Under the pieces are notes generated by a model, which did not search any database, was not told the origin of the DNA, and was given only the letters and a program-made list of their open reading frames with translations. From contig CAJUNX010000045.1 in assembly GCA_910587865.1 (NCBI GenBank), positions 1-33,242 on the forward strand: 33,242 nt of DNA, given 5' to 3'. How positions within the stretch are numbered: the first letter of the stretch is position 1; each line of letters begins with the position of its first letter. A program made the position numbers and the translations under genes. Source of the DNA: an uncultured Roseburia sp. (lineage in GTDB: Bacteria > Bacillota > Clostridia > Lachnospirales > Lachnospiraceae). Positions 1 to 6,798 of this stretch are shown here, piece by piece.

Positions 1-71
1 GATTTTACAGGAGAACGCCATATATTTCACTACACGTTCTTATTTGACGCTTACTATTATCAAACAAATTA

Positions 72-80
72 TGGTATAAT
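72..80 (+). promoter_or_regulatory. extended -10 promoter for the GyrI-like gene
   Basis: TATAAT at 75-80 is preceded by TG one base upstream (72-73), an extended -10 element. No good -35 lies at 16-18 bases; TTGACG at 44-49 is too far (25 bases). The gene begins 36 bases downstream. Confidence 0.6.
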
Positions 81-115
81 TCATTTTAACAAGTAGTAAT
101 TGGTGGGAGGAAAAT

Positions 116-577
116 ATGAAAGTCGAAAGATGTGTAAAGGAGTCTTTTGTTGTGATAGGAAAAGTGGGGTCAACTTTAGACGGAGAGGGCTTTATTCAAA
201 GATTATGGGTTGATGCAAATTCTCACTTTGGAGAAGTTCAGCATTTGGCTAAGAAAGATGAGAATGGAAATATCAGTGGTATATGGGGTGCTATGTCTGA
301 TTTCTCGCACTCATTCAATCCGTGGGAAGATTTCAACAAAGGACTTTATCTTGCTGGGGTAGAGTGCAACGAGAATGCAGAAGCCCCCAATGGTTGGACA
401 AAATGGATTATTCCTGGCTATGAGTATATTTATATAGAATGTGAAAATGATTCTACCTTTTCAGAGGCAATAAAATATTTGGAAGATAATGCTATTCCAT
501 TAGTAGGAGCAGTTCATGATTTTACATGTCCACAGACAGGGAAGAATTATATGTTTTTTCCGATTAGAAAGTTATAA
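116..577 (+). CDS. small GyrI-like / effector-binding domain protein
   Basis: A 153-residue soluble protein whose whole length looks like the GyrI-like small-molecule-binding domain: an opening strand with F-V-V-I-G, a central W-G-A-M segment, a Y-L-A-G-V-E strand, a W-x-x-I-P-G-Y-E-Y segment and a closing F-F-P-I strand. Members of that family bind hydrophobic ligands, either as stand-alone proteins or as the C-terminal half of AraC/MerR regulators; no DNA-binding domain is present here. The start follows GGGAGG at 104-109 with good spacing. It is a single-gene unit with its own promoter and a hairpin terminator at 611-640. Base composition is clearly more AT-rich than the genes to its right, suggesting separate origin. 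The ligand cannot be told from sequence; the family call is by pattern recognition only. Confidence 0.7.
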   Translation: MKVERCVKESFVVIGKVGSTLDGEGFIQRLWVDANSHFGEVQHLAKKDENGNISGIWGAMSDFSHSFNPWEDFNKGLYLAGVECNENAEAPNGWTKWIIPGYEYIYIECENDSTFSEAIKYLEDNAIPLVGAVHDFTCPQTGKNYMFFPIRKL

Positions 578-610
578 ATAAATTCCTATTTGTTTATTGC
601 AGTATCTAAG

Positions 611-640
611 AGAGATAAGTTAACGCTTATCTCTTTTTTG
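611..640 (+). terminator. intrinsic terminator after the GyrI-like gene
   Basis: Nine-base stem AGAGATAAG (611-619) with CTTATCTCT (626-634), 6-base loop, followed by a run of T. It lies 34 bases after the stop codon. Confidence 0.85.
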
Positions 641-722
641 AACCCACATTTAAAGGTGTGTGTTTCTCCCCAAAAAATGAGAAGTAAAAATATAAACCCA
701 CATCCAGACACAACCGCTTACA

Positions 723-759
723 CAAAAATAAGGGTATGTCAGATTGCTCTAACATACCC
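723..759 (-). terminator. intrinsic terminator after the rubrerythrin gene
   Basis: On the minus strand a 12-base-pair stem (one G.U pair) is formed by 748-759 and 732-743, with a 4-base loop, followed by a U-rich tract (TTATTTTTG). It sits about 40 bases past the rubrerythrin stop. Confidence 0.8.
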
Positions 760-797
760 CTAAATCCTCAAAAATGTTGAATTTACGGCATTTCTGA

Positions 798-1340
798 TTA
801 ACCGAAGTATCTCTTTAACAGACCTTCAAAAGCCTTGCCATGTCTCGCCTCGTCACGAGCCATCTCATGTACGGTATCATGGATCGCGTCAAGATTTGCA
901 GCCTTGGCTCTCTTCGCCAGGTCAAACTTACCGGCGGTAGCGCCGTTCTCGGCATCCACTCTCATCTCAAGGTTCTTCTTCGTACTGTCGGTAACAACCT
1001 CACCCAGCAGCTCGGCAAACTTTGCTGCGTGCTCTGCCTCTTCCCATGCAGCCTTTTCCCAGTAGAGACCGATCTCCGGATAACCCTCGCGGTGAGCCAC
1101 ACGCGCCATGGCAAGATACATACCAACCTCAGAGCACTCGCCCTCGAAGTTTGCTCTTAAATCTGCAATGATATCCTCGCTGACACCCTGAGCCACGCCG
1201 ACCACATGCTCGGCAGCCCACTCTCTGCCGCCCTCCTGCAGTTTGAACTTCTCAGCCGGAGCCTTACATACCGGACAGCTCTCCGGAGCGGCATCTCCCT
1301 CATAAACATAACCACATACTGTACATACATACTTTGCCAT
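798..1340 (-). CDS. reverse rubrerythrin (rubredoxin domain first)
   Basis: 180 residues. Residues 1-38 are a rubredoxin-type iron site with two C-x-x-C pairs (C-T-V-C and C-P-V-C); residues 50-180 are a ferritin-like four-helix domain with the E-x-x-H di-iron motifs (E-E-A-E-H, D-E-A-R-H). Classical rubrerythrin has the rubredoxin domain at the C terminus; this reversed order matches the clostridial 'reverse rubrerythrins', known as NADH-dependent peroxidase components that remove hydrogen peroxide in anaerobes. The start has AAGGAG eight bases upstream. The promoter is overlapped by a perfect palindrome, and a PerR-type gene lies behind it, so peroxide-responsive control is likely. It is a cytoplasmic stress enzyme transcribed alone, with a terminator at 723-759. 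Confidence 0.93.
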   Translation of the reverse strand: MAKYVCTVCGYVYEGDAAPESCPVCKAPAEKFKLQEGGREWAAEHVVGVAQGVSEDIIADLRANFEGECSEVGMYLAMARVAHREGYPEIGLYWEKAAWEEAEHAAKFAELLGEVVTDSTKKNLEMRVDAENGATAGKFDLAKRAKAANLDAIHDTVHEMARDEARHGKAFEGLLKRYFG

Positions 1341-1371
1341 TGTTGATTCTCCTTTTTTCTTTAAGATTTCT

Positions 1372-1394
1372 AAATCAGTAACTATTACTGATTT
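1372..1394. promoter_or_regulatory. perfect 23-bp palindrome, probable PerR-type operator
   Basis: Arms AAATCAGTAA (1372-1381) and TTACTGATTT (1385-1394) flank CTA. It covers the end of the -10 and the start point of the rubrerythrin promoter, the usual place for a repressor site. The inner 15 bases have the 7-1-7 geometry of Fur-family boxes, though they differ from the Bacillus PerR consensus. The Fur-family gene at 1611-2051 is the obvious candidate to bind it (inference). Confidence 0.75.
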
Positions 1395-1419
1395 TAATCG
1401 ATTTACTACGGTTTGTCAA
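1391..1419 (-). promoter_or_regulatory. sigma-A promoter of the rubrerythrin gene
   Basis: Minus strand: TTGACA (1414-1419), 17-base spacer, TAAAAT (1391-1396). The -10 overlaps the palindromic operator at 1372-1394. Confidence 0.85.
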
Positions 1420-1470
1420 CCTATTTTTCAGATATTTTATTTTTTCTTTATCTGTGATACAGACCATTGA

Positions 1471-1606
1471 GCGCAGGCCGCCTGTGCCGGAGTCAGAAGA
1501 ACCCGTGCCGTGGCCGCCTGTGCGGAGTCAGAGTCAGAAGAACCCGGGCGCAGGCCGCCTGTGCCGGAGTCTGAGTCCGGAGTCAGAGTCAGAAGAGCCC
1601 GTGCCC
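1471..1606. repeat. degenerate GC-rich tandem repeat
   Basis: About three imperfect units of 40-57 bp, each containing the core GGCCGCCTGTGC, then GGAGTC and AGTCAGAAGA followed by CCCG (units beginning near 1471, 1510 and 1549). The third unit has an internal duplication of the GAGTC part. It lies between the rubrerythrin promoter and the stop of the PerR-like gene. No protein is supported here; the block is abruptly GC-rich next to AT-rich promoter DNA. Confidence 0.75.
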
Positions 1607-1610
1607 GGCT

Positions 1611-2051
1611 CTAGCTGCAGGATTTACCGGTCGGTGCGGCGGTCTTTCCTGTTTCTGACGATACAGGTATGGCCATGTGCCGGCAGAGGGCGCATGTTCC
1701 ATAAAAATAGGCACTGTGCCCCTCGATCTCACCGTCGAAATCCTGTCCTGCAAGGATATTAATATGATCAAGACCGCTGACCTTCAGATCTGTCACGTTT
1801 CCGCAGTGCGTGCAGATAAAGTGATAATGCGGCGCAGTATTCGGATCAAACCGTTCCGGACCTGCCCCGGTGGAGATCTTCTGAATCTCTCCGAGCCCGG
1901 CAAGCAGGGTGAGATTGCGGTAGACCGTACCGAGACTGATGTTCGGATATTCTCGGCGTATATTTTGATATACCGTCTCTGCGGTCGGATGATCACACCG
2001 CCCCGCGAGAAAATTCCGTATGGATTCCCGTTGTCTGCTGTATTTTAGCAT
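1611..2051 (-). CDS. perR: PerR-type Fur-family peroxide regulator
   Basis: 146 residues with the Fur-family plan: winged helix at about 1-75 (T-A-E-T-V-Y...L-G-T-V-Y-R-N-L), then a dimerisation and metal domain. The metal residues of PerR are visible: Asp in R-F-D, the H-Y-H pair, and the C-T-H-C and C-A-L-C zinc pairs. The residue after the first zinc pair that separates PerR (Asp) from Fur (Glu) appears to be Asp (V-T-D-L). Such proteins repress peroxide-defence genes until iron-catalysed histidine oxidation releases them from DNA. The reverse rubrerythrin next door, with a palindrome over its promoter, is the likely target. The C terminus runs about 20 residues past the last Cys pair with no family counterpart and ends next to the tandem repeat at 1471-1606, so it may have been altered by repeat growth. 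Confidence 0.88.
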   Translation of the reverse strand: MLKYSRQRESIRNFLAGRCDHPTAETVYQNIRREYPNISLGTVYRNLTLLAGLGEIQKISTGAGPERFDPNTAPHYHFICTHCGNVTDLKVSGLDHINILAGQDFDGEIEGHSAYFYGTCALCRHMAIPVSSETGKTAAPTGKSCS

Positions 2052-2159
2052 GAGCAGTATCCTTTCTCAAATATAGGAATGGTTCTTGTTTTATTATATA
2101 GAGGGGGAATGATTCTGTCAATAAAGAAAAACTGGAAAAGCGGATTGTTCCAAACCGGG

Positions 2160-2188
2160 TTCATAGATAGCCGAAAGCTGCATATAAT
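2160..2188 (+). promoter_or_regulatory. promoter for the DUF6128-like gene
   Basis: TTCATA (2160-2165), 17-base spacer, TATAAT (2183-2188). The implied start point near 2195 lies inside the longest open frame, which favours the internal start at 2220 over the upstream ATG at 2079. Confidence 0.65.
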
Positions 2189-2219
2189 AAAAGTAAGCGA
2201 AACAGAGTACGGAGTGCCT

Positions 2220-3914
2220 ATGGCAGGAATGAAGCGGTTTGTTACATATATATATACCTATGAGGACGGGAAGAAAGGAAATAATGCCGGGTTTGCGAAG
2301 ATAGAGATCCGGGGAGCGGACTGCAGGGTTGAGATTCACATGAGAGGTATTTTTGCGTGGAGAGGCACGGGAAGAGTTTTCCTGTTTCGGAAAGCGGAAG
2401 ATCGGATGGAAGGAGTCCGGATCGGTGAGATCCGCCCGGTAAATGGGGGAGGGAGCCTGGCGGTGATGGTCAGATCGGAAAAGATCGGGGATACTCCGTT
2501 TGGAATCGGAGATATGGAAGGTATTTTCATACTCAGTGAGGATGACAGAATCTTTATGAGCCGGTGGAGAGAAGGGGAGCTGCCAGAGGTTTCAAAAGAG
2601 AGGTTTCATGAGTGGCAACCTGATTTATCCAGGGGCGGAAACGCCCAGACGGAACCGGCGGGCCAGCCCGAACTGCGGGGGAGGGATGACGGGGATGTCC
2701 GGCCGGGCGTGTCGGAAGGGGTGTCCGGTCGCGTTCAGTCTGACCGGCCGGCGGTCCGGGAAGATCTGCATCGCCAAAGTCAGCCGGGCGGAACGAAAGG
2801 GATACCTGGTCCCGGTCAGTCCCGTCAGCCGGCGGTCCGGGAAGATCCGCATCGCCAAAGTCAGCCGGCGGCTTCGGAAACAGCGGAAAATATGCCCTCT
2901 GTGGCAGCACGCCCGATGCAGAATATGCGTATCGTGCGGCCGCAAAGTCCGGTTCGCCCGTTTCAGAAAAATGTTCCGGTTCGTCCGTCCGTAAATACGC
3001 CGCAGTATCAGGAGACGGCTCACCAAATACATACGGAAGAAGAGACCGCCGAGACACAGCGGCAGGAAACATCCGGGAGACGGCAGGAGGCAATCACGGA
3101 GGCACGGCGGCAGGGGAGTATTGATGAAGTACCGTCAGAAATGCTGGAACAGACGGAAGACAGTCGGTCAGCGGCGCAGAATACGGCCGGTCAGGCGGCG
3201 GTGCAAAATGCGGATAACGGGAGAGTACAGCAGAGAGCGGCCGGGGATATCGGAAAGCAGGCGGCGGTGCAGGACGCGGCCGGCCAGGCGGCCGGGGATA
3301 TCGGAAAGCAGGCGGCGGTGCAGGACGCGGCCGGCCAGGCGGCCGGGGATATCGGAAAGCAGACGGCGGTGCAGGACGCGGCCGGCCAGACGGCGGAACA
3401 GATGACAGACAGCCGGATGCGGCAGGAACAGGATGTTCTTTTGGAGAAGACGCCGGAACATGTCACACCGCAGGATGATATCTCCCTTGCGAAAGAAGCC
3501 GTGCAGGCGACCGAAATTCCGATGAGAAATATTCTGCCCGGGTATGACTGGAAGGCGATTTGGGAGAATCTCACGGAAAATCATCCGCTGTTTACACCGT
3601 TCGACGACAGGGAGACTGTGTGCATACAGATTGAGCTGAGAGAACTGCGTGATCTGCCGCGGCGTTACTGGTATCTCGGCAACAACAGTTTTCTGCTGCA
3701 CGGGTTTTTCAATTATCGTTATCTGGTGGTTGGCAAGACAGGAGGGGGACGCTGGTTTCTCGGCGTGCCGGGCATTTATCAGAGACAGGAGCGTGTGATG
3801 GCGGCAATTTTCGGCTTCCCGGAATTTGTTCCGACAGCGGCGGCGGAGGATGAGAGCGAAACCGGAGAACCGGTGAACCGTTTTGGATGCTGGTATCGGT
3901 ATATTGAGGAGTGA
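2220..3914 (+). CDS. DUF6128-like protein with a low-complexity expandable middle
   Basis: 564 residues from ATG 2220 (GGAG at 2211-2214); the open frame reaches back to 2079, but the promoter at 2160-2188 argues against that. Three parts are seen. An N-terminal beta-rich domain (about 1-135) opens with a Y-I-Y-T-Y-E-D-G-K-K-G motif. A long Gln/Ala/Pro/Arg-rich linker (about 140-440) contains an 81-bp DNA repeat and three 51-bp repeats. A conserved C-terminal domain (about 440-545) holds P-G-Y-D-W, F-x-P-F-D-D, Y-W-Y-L-G-N-N-S-F-L-L-H-G-F and L-G-V-P-G-I-Y. No signal peptide or membrane segment is evident, so it should be cytoplasmic. The two ends resemble a Lachnospiraceae family I remember as DUF6128; function is unknown. 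The gene ends with a strong terminator. Confidence 0.72.
   Translation: MAGMKRFVTYIYTYEDGKKGNNAGFAKIEIRGADCRVEIHMRGIFAWRGTGRVFLFRKAEDRMEGVRIGEIRPVNGGGSLAVMVRSEKIGDTPFGIGDMEGIFILSEDDRIFMSRWREGELPEVSKERFHEWQPDLSRGGNAQTEPAGQPELRGRDDGDVRPGVSEGVSGRVQSDRPAVREDLHRQSQPGGTKGIPGPGQSRQPAVREDPHRQSQPAASETAENMPSVAARPMQNMRIVRPQSPVRPFQKNVPVRPSVNTPQYQETAHQIHTEEETAETQRQETSGRRQEAITEARRQGSIDEVPSEMLEQTEDSRSAAQNTAGQAAVQNADNGRVQQRAAGDIGKQAAVQDAAGQAAGDIGKQAAVQDAAGQAAGDIGKQTAVQDAAGQTAEQMTDSRMRQEQDVLLEKTPEHVTPQDDISLAKEAVQATEIPMRNILPGYDWKAIWENLTENHPLFTPFDDRETVCIQIELRELRDLPRRYWYLGNNSFLLHGFFNYRYLVVGKTGGGRWFLGVPGIYQRQERVMAAIFGFPEFVPTAAAEDESETGEPVNRFGCWYRYIEE
2748..2875 (+). repeat. 81-bp in-frame repeat, second unit partial
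   Basis: A unit starting CCGGCGGTCCGGGAAGAT at 2748 recurs at 2829 with one difference in the first 40 bases, encoding P-A-V-R-E-D-x-H-R-Q-S-Q-P each time. The period, 81 bp, keeps frame. Confidence 0.85.
3241..3393 (+). repeat. three near-identical 51-bp in-frame repeats
   Basis: Units begin at 3241, 3292 and 3343, each opening CCGGGGATATCGGAAAGCAG. Units 1 and 2 appear identical and unit 3 differs by a couple of bases. Each encodes 17 residues, A-G-D-I-G-K-Q-(A/T)-A-V-Q-D-A-A-G-Q-(A/T). Such near-identity means recent expansion. Confidence 0.92.
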
Positions 3915-3918
3915 AACG

Positions 3919-3950
3919 AAAGGGAGCCGTAAAAAGGCTCCCTTTTGAAT
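3919..3950. terminator. bidirectional terminator between convergent genes
   Basis: Ten-base perfect stem AAAGGGAGCC (3919-3928) with GGCTCCCTTT (3936-3945), 7-base loop. The A and T ends of the stem can serve transcripts from both sides; it separates the DUF6128-like gene from the GNAT gene. Confidence 0.85.
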
Positions 3951-3963
3951 GTTTTTACCGCTT

Positions 3964-4536
3964 TTAAATAGAATGAGCGGCAGTATATGATTCCGGAGCG
4001 ATGAGCGCATACCGTATATGATCCGTCCATTTTCCGCGGATTTTGATACAGCTGCGCTCCATTCCTTCCTCCGAGAAACAAAGATCGGATAAAAGTCGTA
4101 TGGAGGCCGTATTTTCCGGCATGACACGTGCGAAAATGCGGTGGAGGGAAAGTGCAGAAAACGCGATGTCTATGGCTTTCTGAACCGCTTCCCTGGCATA
4201 ACCCTGATGCTGGTATTCATAGTCAAATTTATAGCCGATTTCACAGCAGGAGTATGCCTGCCGGAGGATATCGTGCAGACATACCGTGCCGATAATCGTA
4301 TGCGGCCGTCCCTTTAAAAAAACATAAAACCGGATGGTAGAAAGTCTGGTGGCAAGTTTGTATTCGCATTTTAAAACAGCCTGCTGGTGTGATGTGGTAT
4401 AAAAATTTTCCGGACGCTGCGGTTCATACCGCTCAAACTGTTCTCTGTTGCGCAGCTGAAAGCGCAGCACCTCCTGACTGTAAACCGGAGGAAGAATTTT
4501 TAACACAAGACGGCTGGTTTCATATTCAGCATTCAT
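3964..4536 (-). CDS. GNAT-family N-acetyltransferase (RimJ/RimL-like)
   Basis: 190 residues from ATG 4536; GAGGA lies nine bases upstream, whereas the TTG at 4545 would touch it. The layout is that of RimJ/RimL-type GNAT enzymes: an opening T-S-R-L-V-L-K segment, I-I-G-T-V-C-L strand, E-I-G-Y-K-F...Y-Q-H-Q-G-Y-A-R-E-A-V acetyl-CoA binding motif A (Q-x-x-G-x-A), H-R-I-F-A-R-V-M-P-E-N-T-A-S motif B, and closing strands. Such enzymes transfer an acetyl group from acetyl-CoA to protein N termini or small amines; the substrate cannot be deduced. It is a lone gene facing the DUF6128-like gene, with the shared hairpin at 3919-3950 as terminator. Confidence 0.88.
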   Translation of the reverse strand: MNAEYETSRLVLKILPPVYSQEVLRFQLRNREQFERYEPQRPENFYTTSHQQAVLKCEYKLATRLSTIRFYVFLKGRPHTIIGTVCLHDILRQAYSCCEIGYKFDYEYQHQGYAREAVQKAIDIAFSALSLHRIFARVMPENTASIRLLSDLCFSEEGMERSCIKIRGKWTDHIRYALIAPESYTAAHSI

Positions 4537-4621
4537 AGATGGCAATCCTCATTTCCATGTTTCCGCAGGCCGGGGTCGGCACAACACGCCGGCGTATGCT
4601 TCTGGCCCCAAAACCGGCAGA

Positions 4622-4650
4622 TTGAAATATAACAAAAAATAGGTTAAAAT
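4622..4650 (+). promoter_or_regulatory. promoter of tadA
   Basis: TTGAAA (4622-4627), 17-base spacer, TAAAAT (4645-4650). It leaves a leader of about 30 bases before the chosen tadA start. Confidence 0.75.
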
Positions 4651-4688
4651 ATCATACATCATAGTATTATATTTTGAGGGAAATGTCC

Positions 4689-5171
4689 ATGATACACGAA
4701 GAAAAATATATGAGGGCAGCGATCCGCGAGGCAAAAAAGGCGTATGCGCTGGAGGAAGTACCGATCGGATGCGTGATCGTTCAGAATGACAAAATCATTG
4801 CGCGGGGCTACAACCGCAGGAATACGGAGGGAAATACACTTGCCCACGCGGAGCTCTCCGCGATCAGAAAGGCGAGTAAAAAGACAGGGGACTGGCGGCT
4901 GGAGGACTGTACGATGTATGTGACCTTAGAGCCCTGCCAGATGTGCGCCGGCGCGATCGTGCAAAGCCGCATGAAAGAGGTGGTGATAGCCTGCCGGAAT
5001 CCGAAGGCGGGCTGCGCAGGCTCTGTGATCAATCTGCTGCAGATGGCGGAGTTCAATCATCAGGTTGCGATCCGTCAGGGAATGCTTGAGGAGGAGTGTT
5101 CCGCCATGCTCTCAGGATTTTTCAGAGAGCTTCGGAAGAAAAAGAAGCAGAAGGCGGACGGAATGCTGTAA
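4689..5171 (+). CDS. tadA: tRNA-specific adenosine deaminase
   Basis: 160 residues. TadA converts the wobble adenosine of tRNA-Arg(ACG) to inosine. Zinc-site residues are visible: His53 and catalytic Glu55 in the H-A-E motif, and Cys83 and Cys86 in P-C-Q-M-C. The N-terminal E-V-P-I-G-C-V-I-V strand and the A-G-S-V-x-N segment are typical. Three starts are possible (TTG 4674, ATG 4683, ATG 4689); GAGGG at 4676-4680 is correctly spaced (eight bases) only from 4689. In many Firmicutes tadA is followed at once by the SRP RNA and dnaX. Here the SRP RNA is 3.6 kb away and dnaX 20 kb away, in the same order and orientation, so the ancestral cluster has been opened by insertions. Confidence 0.95.
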   Translation: MIHEEKYMRAAIREAKKAYALEEVPIGCVIVQNDKIIARGYNRRNTEGNTLAHAELSAIRKASKKTGDWRLEDCTMYVTLEPCQMCAGAIVQSRMKEVVIACRNPKAGCAGSVINLLQMAEFNHQVAIRQGMLEEECSAMLSGFFRELRKKKKQKADGML

Positions 5172-5242
5172 AAAGTTGTGATGCGCAGAAACTCAAGCAA
5201 TGCTTTATTCTTTTTTTTAAACTGATCTGTTATATTGAAGAC

Positions 5243-5259
5243 ATATCGGAATCCGATAT
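5243..5259. promoter_or_regulatory. perfect 17-bp palindrome, likely operator of the XRE gene
   Basis: ATATCGGA (5243-5250), A, TCCGATAT (5252-5259). It lies just downstream of a possible -10 TATATT (5231-5236), at the expected start point of the transcript for the XRE gene at 5321. Autoregulation is an inference. Confidence 0.55.
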
Positions 5260-5320
5260 CGAAGGATCAATGCGCTGCAGAGCATCACACCACAAAGACG
5301 GATCAAAAAGGAGAATAAAA

Positions 5321-6070
5321 ATGTTTGATACGATGAAAACAGCAGGAAAAATCAGAGAATCAAGAATTGCCATGAATATGACACAGATGAACCTGGCAGA
5401 TGCCATGGAAGTCAGCTTTCAGGCCATATCAAACTGGGAGAGGGGCAATTCCATGCCGGACATCGCGAAACTGGAACAGCTCTGCGGGATTCTTCATATC
5501 AGTATGGAAGAGCTTCTGGGGGCGGATCAGTCCCGGACAGTCAGAAAGGTGATGGCTGCAGAGCGGGAAGACGGCATCAGCGGCAATGACGATCACCCTG
5601 TCAGCATGGATGAAATAAAAGATTTGGCGCCGATTCTGCCGCCTGATAAAGTCGGAGCGCTGGCGGAAGAATACCTGAAACAGAATCCGGATGAAAAGAT
5701 CGATTTCGCTGCGGTCATGGGGCTGGCGCCATTTCTTGATAAGAAATATCTGGATGCTCTGGCGCGGAACGCTCAGATAAACAGTCTTTACGAATGGACA
5801 GGGCTGACCCCCTTTTTAAGTGATAAAGTCCTGGATGAGCTGGTGCTGGCAGCCGATGTGGAGGTGAATGTGCCGGGTATTGCCGCCCTGGCGCCCTTTT
5901 TGTCGGAAGAGACGCTTGATAAACTCTTTCAACAGATTCCCGAAGGGGAACATGAGAATATCAGCGGTCTTTTGCCGTTTCTCTCCCGGAAAACCCTGCA
6001 GGACTACGCCGAAAAGCTGATGAAGGAAAACAACCTTGACGCGTTAAAGGCGGTTATGCCGTTTTTGTAA
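5321..6070 (+). CDS. XRE-family regulator with five LAPFL repeats
   Basis: 249 residues from ATG 5321, with AAAGGAG eight bases upstream. Residues 1-65 are a Cro/C1-type helix-turn-helix (M-T-Q-M-N-L-A-D-A-M...S-F-Q-A-I-S-N-W-E-R-G). After a linker, residues about 100-249 consist of five helical repeats of 28-36 residues, each starting L-(A/T/L)-P-(F/I)-L followed by an amphipathic helix (for example L-A-P-F-L-D-K-K-Y-L-D-A-L), and the protein ends on a sixth M-P-F-L. The repeats should form a solenoid, a dimerisation or partner-binding surface rather than an enzyme. There is no membrane segment. The targets are unknown; the palindrome at 5243-5259 may be its own operator. It lies between tadA and a repeat-rich intergenic block. 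Confidence 0.85.
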   Translation: MFDTMKTAGKIRESRIAMNMTQMNLADAMEVSFQAISNWERGNSMPDIAKLEQLCGILHISMEELLGADQSRTVRKVMAAEREDGISGNDDHPVSMDEIKDLAPILPPDKVGALAEEYLKQNPDEKIDFAAVMGLAPFLDKKYLDALARNAQINSLYEWTGLTPFLSDKVLDELVLAADVEVNVPGIAALAPFLSEETLDKLFQQIPEGEHENISGLLPFLSRKTLQDYAEKLMKENNLDALKAVMPFL

Positions 6071-6309
6071 AAAAATGCGGTACGCCAACGATTCAGCGGA
6101 GCATTATGAATGACCGGTATTTTATGGCGGCTGCGGGGGATGCCGCACTGCCGGAAGGACTGCTGACATACGTTTTAAGAACATGACCTCGTCCGGGTGG
6201 CGCGTCCGGATCTGCCTGTGACAGGGACGTTGCGATCGGAGTGCTGCATCATTTATGCGGAGCCGGTGATTTGCGGATGGAAACACTGCAGAGATGGGGG
6301 GGAGTCAGG

Positions 6310-6442
6310 CGAAAAACGAAACCATACAGATAAAAAGAAGATACTGTGGGCCGGTAAAAAACATGTGTTGTCTATTGGCGGACGCGATCAGATCATCAGA
6401 GATTCTGCCTGTGAGATGCGGGCATTGGAGCGGACTTCCATG
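6310..6442 (+). repeat. dispersed intergenic repeat, copy A
   Basis: This stretch matches 9726-9866: both contain CAGATAAAAAG, then CATGTG, a segment with GGACG, CAGAT, GATTCTG and the shared GTGAGATGCGGGCA, ending near CCATG. By eye the core (6362-6442) is about 70% identical to 9784-9866. No protein is conserved between the copies, so it is treated as a non-coding repeat family. Confidence 0.6.
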
Positions 6443-6465
6443 AAGCGGGGTGCGGCATGTGGTGG

Positions 6466-6560
6466 GGCTGTTGCAAAATTCGGTAATTCCGCAATATATG
6501 GCTGTGATACCACAGATATCCATGCTATATATTGTGTGTATACACCATTTTGCAACAGCC
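6466..6560. mobile_element. 95-bp hairpin element with 14-bp terminal inverted repeats (MITE/REP-like)
   Basis: GGCTGTTGCAAAAT (6466-6479) is exactly inverted as ATTTTGCAACAGCC (6547-6560). Between them a second imperfect inverted repeat (CAATATAT near 6492 against ATATATTG near 6527) lets most of the element fold as one hairpin. It has no coding capacity. Size and ends suit a miniature inverted-repeat element or a REP-type sequence; no clear target-site duplication is seen, and no transposase lies in the window. Confidence 0.6.
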
Positions 6561-6689
6561 TCATTCACAAGCTTCGGTGGGCTTCGGGAAAAACAGAAAT
6601 GATAAAAGGATTGTTAAAACGACGGAGTAGAACTTCGTTATTTTTTTTGAAACAAAATCTGCAAAACGAAGATTAATAATAAAACTTGC

Positions 6690-6717
6690 TTGAAAAAATT
6701 AAAATGAAGATTATAAT
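6690..6717 (+). promoter_or_regulatory. promoter of the tail-fibre gene
   Basis: TTGAAA (6690-6695), 16-base spacer, TATAAT (6712-6717), in AT-rich DNA. It gives a leader of about 75 bases, so the fibre gene is transcribed on its own rather than from a phage late operon. Confidence 0.75.
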
Positions 6718-6798
6718 ATACAAGTAATGAATAAAACGAAGAAACATAGCAAAACAAAATTAATCAAAAAAGAGAAAGAGGAAGGAGAAACAACAAAC

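Larger units (their letters stand above)
6071..6689. other. gene-free stretch between XRE and tail-fibre genes
   Basis: Open frames here have no recognisable protein character, poor start signals and inconsistent codon use. What can be supported is the dispersed repeat copy A (6310-6442), the hairpin element at 6466-6560, and an AT-rich promoter zone from about 6640 onward. Confidence 0.6.

Noticed and set aside
3241..3393. CRISPR array
   Set aside because: The 51-bp units are directly abutting and in frame within a gene, with no unique spacers; no cas genes are present.
2554..3405. Long open frames in other phases and on the minus strand inside the DUF6128-like gene
   Set aside because: They arise from GC-rich repeats of the real gene, have no start signals, and their translations are Arg/Pro-rich, as expected from shifted frames.
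6197..6676. 159-codon open frame between the XRE and tail-fibre genes
   Set aside because: No ribosome site, no recognisable domain, and it runs straight through the intergenic repeat and the hairpin element.
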